Assembly: GCA_963677085.2 (NCBI GenBank)
Contig: CAXXFH010000003.1
Span: 434,001 to 498,000, forward strand
Direction: 5' to 3'
Length of the DNA stretch: 64,000 nucleotides
From: G963677085 sp963677085
Lineage (GTDB): Bacteria; Planctomycetota; Planctomycetia; Pirellulales; Thermoguttaceae
The position numbers and the translations under genes were made by a program. A model generated the notes under the pieces. It worked only from the letters and a program-made list of their open reading frames with translations, did no database searches and was not told the DNA's origin. Of the stretch, positions 61,701 through 64,000 are shown piece by piece (positions within the stretch are counted from its first letter, which is position 1; each line of letters begins with the position of its first letter).

Positions 61701-64000
61701 AACTGGACGACGGGGTGGACGCAACGCCGTTCGAATAGGTAGTAATGGTCTCTTCGCGACAGCCTGACTCGCCAACGCCGAATTCGTCAACGGTCTCGCC
61801 GTGGCCCGCAGCAATAGGGATACCGCTTTGCGGTGTCGTCGAGGAATGAACCGTGAGAGACCCATGACTGGTTGCGATCTGCGATTCGGATCCTGAGCCA
61901 TTGAACAGTTCCAACCTGCGCTCGGTCGAAGTATCGCTATGTGTCTGCCTGTCGTCGTGGATGTATATAAGCGTATCGTAGTAGGCTCCAACGATCTCGG
62001 TAGACGAATCGCCGCGATTAGAACTTTCATAATTGATGTCGCTCGACACGTCGGATTCCCTGGTTTTCGACCATTCACCACCTTGAGGCGCCCAGTATTC
62101 AACGTGCTGCGATGAAAAGCTGCCGTTCTTCTCGATTGTCGTCTGGCGGTCGGAGGTGTCTGGCAGAGCACTACTGTAGGCTGCGAACTCCACATTCAAC
62201 TCAGAGGAAAAAGCGGTATCTGATCCTGAATAGGAGTAATCGGAACCGCACTCGCTGTACGTGTACCCCGAACCCTTTGTTGACCATCGCCCGTTCGCGC
62301 CTAGCGTACTGGTCGTATCGTAGTGGTGCGCGCGGGTATCGTATCCGCTTTCCGTAACGTCCTCATCTGCCAAATGACTCCATTGTATGCTGTAAACAGG
62401 GTCGTTGTACTCTTCAAATCGATAATAGGATCCTTCTCCCGAGTACGACCAGTGTTCGTCGGCGTCTGAATAATAATCTCTGGTCACTGTCGGGGTATCC
62501 CAAGTGCCGTTGGGATTGAGCGACGATTGGGTGGTATAGGTGGTGTCAGTGCGACTCTGGCCGTCTTCTTGGACCGTGCCATTGATCGTTCCTTCGCCAA
62601 CACTGCGGGAGTAGCTGCCACTTCCCGAGTAGGACGAATGCTCCGACGTACCGTGCGACCGCGTGGTGTAGCTTTCGTCTTCGTCGTATACCCACGAGCT
62701 GCCTTCCGTTCGATCGGCGAGGATAAGGTAGTCGTAGGAGGTGTGGTTGCCTCCGCCCTCGGAACGGGTGCCGTCGGTGATGTAGCCCGAGGTGTAGTCC
62801 TCGCTGATCGAAAAGGACCAATCGGTGAAGCCGTTGCCGGAGGATTTTTTGTGGCGGCCGGCGATTTCCCAGGTGCCGTCGCTGGCGTCGAGTTCGTAGT
62901 CGGTGGTGTAGCCGGTGTAGGCCTCGTCGCGGCCGCTTGCTTTGGCCGTACCGGTGTCGGTCCCGTCCGTGTAGTCGCCGCTGCCGGCATAGGAGTAGGT
63001 GGAGTTGGTGCTGGAGGTGATCCAGCCGGTGCCGCTGTAGCTCCAGTCGTCGCCGCTGACGGTGCCGGAACCGGAGTATTCGTGCGAAACGCCGCTACCC
63101 TGGGTTTGTTTCGAGGTGCCCGTGACCGACCAATTGGCGCCGCTGGCCGAATAGGGACTTTCGACGGTCCGCGACCACGACTCGTTGCCGTTGCCATTGG
63201 CCTCCGCACCGGTCGTCTTCCAGAGACCGGTCGTGGTGTTCAGGCCGTAGTATATTTTGTAATGCTCGAAGCCGTTTTCCTGACTAGTGTCGGTCGTGGT
63301 GGTGTCGCCCGATTGGGCGCTGGTGGTGTAGCCCCAGTGGCCGGAGCGGTCTTCCTTATACTCGGCCGTGCCACTGGCCAATTGCCAGGTGCCGCCATCG
63401 AACACATAGTCGACCGTGGAACTGTAAGAGGTGTTTTCGTAACCATTTTCGTCCTGGGAGCCGAGGCCGATCTCGTTGGAGTAGCTGCCGCTGCCGTTGT
63501 AGGAGTAGTGGCTGTTGCCGACGTCGGAGACGTGGCCCGAGCCGGACTCGGTCCAGTGGCCGTCCTGGTAGGTGGCGGTCGTCTCGTATTTGTACGTGGT
63601 GCTGTCAACGCCGTTGTTGGAGAAGGTGCCGGCCATGGCGTCGTCGGCGTCGGCGGGCCAGTAATTGCCGTCGCCGTTGTAATTCCAGGTCCATGTCCCG
63701 TCGCCCGAGGAGCTGCCGCTGCCGCCGGTGATTTGCCACGTGCCGCCGGAGAGCGAGTAGTCGGTGGTGTAGGAGTAGGACCAGGAATCGTTGCTCGTTA
63801 AGCTGGTCGTTTCCGAGTAGCTCCAGCCGACGCCCGAGTCGGAGTAGTCGTCGGTGTAGGAGTCCGACGTGCTGCCGCTGTCGCTCTTGGTGGTCGACGC
63901 GGTGCCCGTCACGATCCAGGTCCCGCTGCCGGAGTCCCAAGTGTAGGTGAGGTCGTAGTCGAAGGTCTGGTCGTCGCCGTCGCCGTAGTTGTAACCATCC
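58729..64000 (-). CDS. Large RHS-repeat protein with variable C-terminal tip (5' end beyond the window)
   Basis: At least 1750 residues; the frame is open to the window edge. The upstream third (64000 to about 61500) is a Gly/Ser/Tyr/Asp/Thr-rich array of degenerate units of about 70 residues marked by YSGSGSY and G.W motifs. From about 61300 to 59300 there are YD repeats ('GNLASLTDPVENTTQWVYDEQDRVTEQVDPLGN' and similar). The core ends 'GLQNNWNRWYDAQVGRWISEDPIGFEGRDSNT', NSPTNYVDPSGL. The tip (about 185 residues from RIVKVLVIELKA) has no catalytic motif I recognise; 'LSPDHFAIKVVIRRNDGKT' and CGDDIDTQG are its clearest features. RHS proteins form a shell that releases the tip into competitors or host cells. 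Confidence 0.9.
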   Translation of the reverse strand, partial: DGYNYGDGDDQTFDYDLTYTWDSGSGTWIVTGTASTTKSDSGSTSDSYTDDYSDSGVGWSYSETTSLTSNDSWSYSYTTDYSLSGGTWQITGGSGSSSGDGTWTWNYNGDGNYWPADADDAMAGTFSNNGVDSTTYKYETTATYQDGHWTESGSGHVSDVGNSHYSYNGSGSYSNEIGLGSQDENGYENTSYSSTVDYVFDGGTWQLASGTAEYKEDRSGHWGYTTSAQSGDTTTTDTSQENGFEHYKIYYGLNTTTGLWKTTGAEANGNGNESWSRTVESPYSASGANWSVTGTSKQTQGSGVSHEYSGSGTVSGDDWSYSGTGWITSSTNSTYSYAGSGDYTDGTDTGTAKASGRDEAYTGYTTDYELDASDGTWEIAGRHKKSSGNGFTDWSFSISEDYTSGYITDGTRSEGGGNHTSYDYLILADRTEGSSWVYDEDESYTTRSHGTSEHSSYSGSGSYSRSVGEGTINGTVQEDGQSRTDTTYTTQSSLNPNGTWDTPTVTRDYYSDADEHWSYSGEGSYYRFEEYNDPVYSIQWSHLADEDVTESGYDTRAHHYDTTSTLGANGRWSTKGSGYTYSECGSDYSYSGSDTAFSSELNVEFAAYSSALPDTSDRQTTIEKNGSFSSQHVEYWAPQGGEWSKTRESDVSSDINYESSNRGDSSTEIVGAYYDTLIYIHDDRQTHSDTSTERRLELFNGSGSESQIATSHGSLTVHSSTTPQSGIPIAAGHGETVDEFGVGESGCREETITTYSNGVASTPSSSCTNTVRGSSTQNWNGVSESSSYGEWTISSPGYHEDHYHTPDDYTWTNWLTMTGHSGGGLSHSFSATGMMMSLPAESTLGELSAATVSLDASPLSLATPAATTSFGSLTASALFSQPVRTGGPSFGAVAATPSNAAFDAAGRLTSLTDGNAGVTRFGYDTAGNLASLTDPVENTTQWVYDEQDRVTEQVDPLGNSQYYTYNDAGDLVRYTDRNGEVCVYQYDGEHRVIAEIWYANTADADAGENAENTILYTYDAEGRITSEADDFSSTTYVYTDDGQLASVTESSLDGPTVVLAYQYNDAGLRTATSATIDGVADYVDEYSYDASGNLVSIVQHGIDGGNAVAEKQIDLAYNDAGQLVSVDRYLDGQLAVEADYSYDTAGRLIELVYHQGATILASYAWTYSDSGQWTVVSDQTDSSLASSPQPLASSSWLPSGGILPVCDTTEITTALLEGSYAAVDLLTSCTSIDGTATYSYDPTGQLVGVAYLGATGSASAQADEAYAYDANGNRITANGDTYVTGTDNQLLSDGTYWYAYDAEGNRTARFVDVNGDGLLNAGDTDVTQYAWDNRGRLVRVTERDEAGGDPTQVVDYLYDVENRWIGENIDEDGDGTIDRQLRFVYDGTQIVLQFETEGEGAVTGEDLSHRYLWQANAVDQLLADEQLLPSPVYGRGAGGEGDPTTGETTTAYDQSTPGQVLWPLTDHLGTVRDLAVHDAETGTTTVANHIVYDAYGRVTSETNAAVDSLFGFTGRPIDNNTGLQNNWNRWYDAQVGRWISEDPIGFEGRDSNTNCYAGNSPTNYVDPSGLRIVKVLVIELKAANSRSIIRWYWVPDTYGADPSDVLTGNSLSKESAPTADQNKIIQFAKGDATLEKEVVRLLNIVECLSECLHYDRNGDPVRTKLTAGWDTCHRFGLPIIEAILDEKFKHISVCGDDIDTQGANLGLSPDHFAIKVVIRRNDGKTLTFYMDQGALGGSDHIFFDFPQGWKLPPGWK
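59678..59718. repeat. Intragenic palindromic repeat in the large RHS gene
   Basis: Same 41-bp unit as at 57171-57213; adds SPVYGRGAGGEG to the protein in frame. Another noncoding-type repeat, CACTGACCACTGTCCACTGT (near 60470), is also read as coding in this gene. Confidence 0.8.

Noticed and set aside
60535..63801. Long plus-strand ORFs of 410 and 424 codons over the RHS gene
   Set aside because: They are antisense shadows of repetitive GC-rich RHS coding sequence (Val/Gly/Asp-rich, no motifs, no ribosome-binding sites).

Overview
The window looks like a chromosome segment of a planctomycete, probably of the Pirellulales type. The markers are a DUF1559 pseudopilin-like protein, PEP-CTERM proteins, a secreted sulfatase and GH95 enzyme, an ISAzo13-type ('Rhodopirellula') transposase, long RHS proteins, small FliL-like lipoproteins and a planctomycete-style XylR/AraC sugar regulator. 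All calls come from reading the sequence; no database search was run.

Layout. 1-6.9 kb: secreted or surface genes on the plus strand (two paralogous PEP-CTERM proteins, an FAD-dependent oxidoreductase, a DUF1559 protein, a small lipoprotein, a sulfatase). 6.9-10.8 kb: a GH95 glycosidase gene on the minus strand, split by an IS701/IS4-like element with a clean target duplication. 10.9-13.5 kb: a decayed ISAs1-type element containing a complete ISAzo13-type element, which carries an in-phase A AAA AAG heptamer joining two transposase frames. 13.4-16.4 kb: beta-helix gene remnants and a histidine kinase/response regulator remnant. 16.5-26.6 kb: an envelope locus of CsgG-like proteins fused to propeller and LRR domains, bracketed by two copies of about 580 bp from the regulator C-terminus. 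27.5-29.6 kb: a Fic gene whose start abuts an IS relic, then an integrase remnant.

29.6-39.6 kb is a complete arabinose cluster: XylR-like regulator (divergent), GH51 arabinofuranosidase, ribulokinase, ribulose-5-phosphate 4-epimerase, arabinose isomerase and a sodium:solute symporter. Paired direct repeats exactly 21 bp apart lie upstream of the GH51 and kinase genes and look like AraC-type operators. 40.5-42.9 kb: a cold-shock protein and two paralogous FliL-like lipoproteins, with copies of a structured dispersed repeat.

43.2-51.0 kb is a 7.75-kb integrative element in a tRNA-Asn gene, flanked by a 16-bp att duplication. It carries an integrase, small DNA-binding proteins, a tape-measure-like protein, a DnaB-like helicase, a DnaC/IstB-like ATPase and excisionase-like genes, all on one strand. 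The main finding is that the att core lies inside the integrase reading frame. Integration ends the integrase with codons read from antisense tRNA, while excision would join it in frame to a 70-residue tail encoded at the other end of the element (50789-51000). The integrase C-terminus should therefore report whether the element is integrated.

51.4-64 kb: a sulfotransferase-glycosyltransferase fusion and an RHS polymorphic-toxin-like locus. A large RHS gene (open at the window edge) is followed by a membrane DUF1559-like gene. Then comes an orphan RHS C-terminal cassette split by an intact IS66 element, followed by a four-helix membrane protein. The two small membrane genes are immunity candidates.
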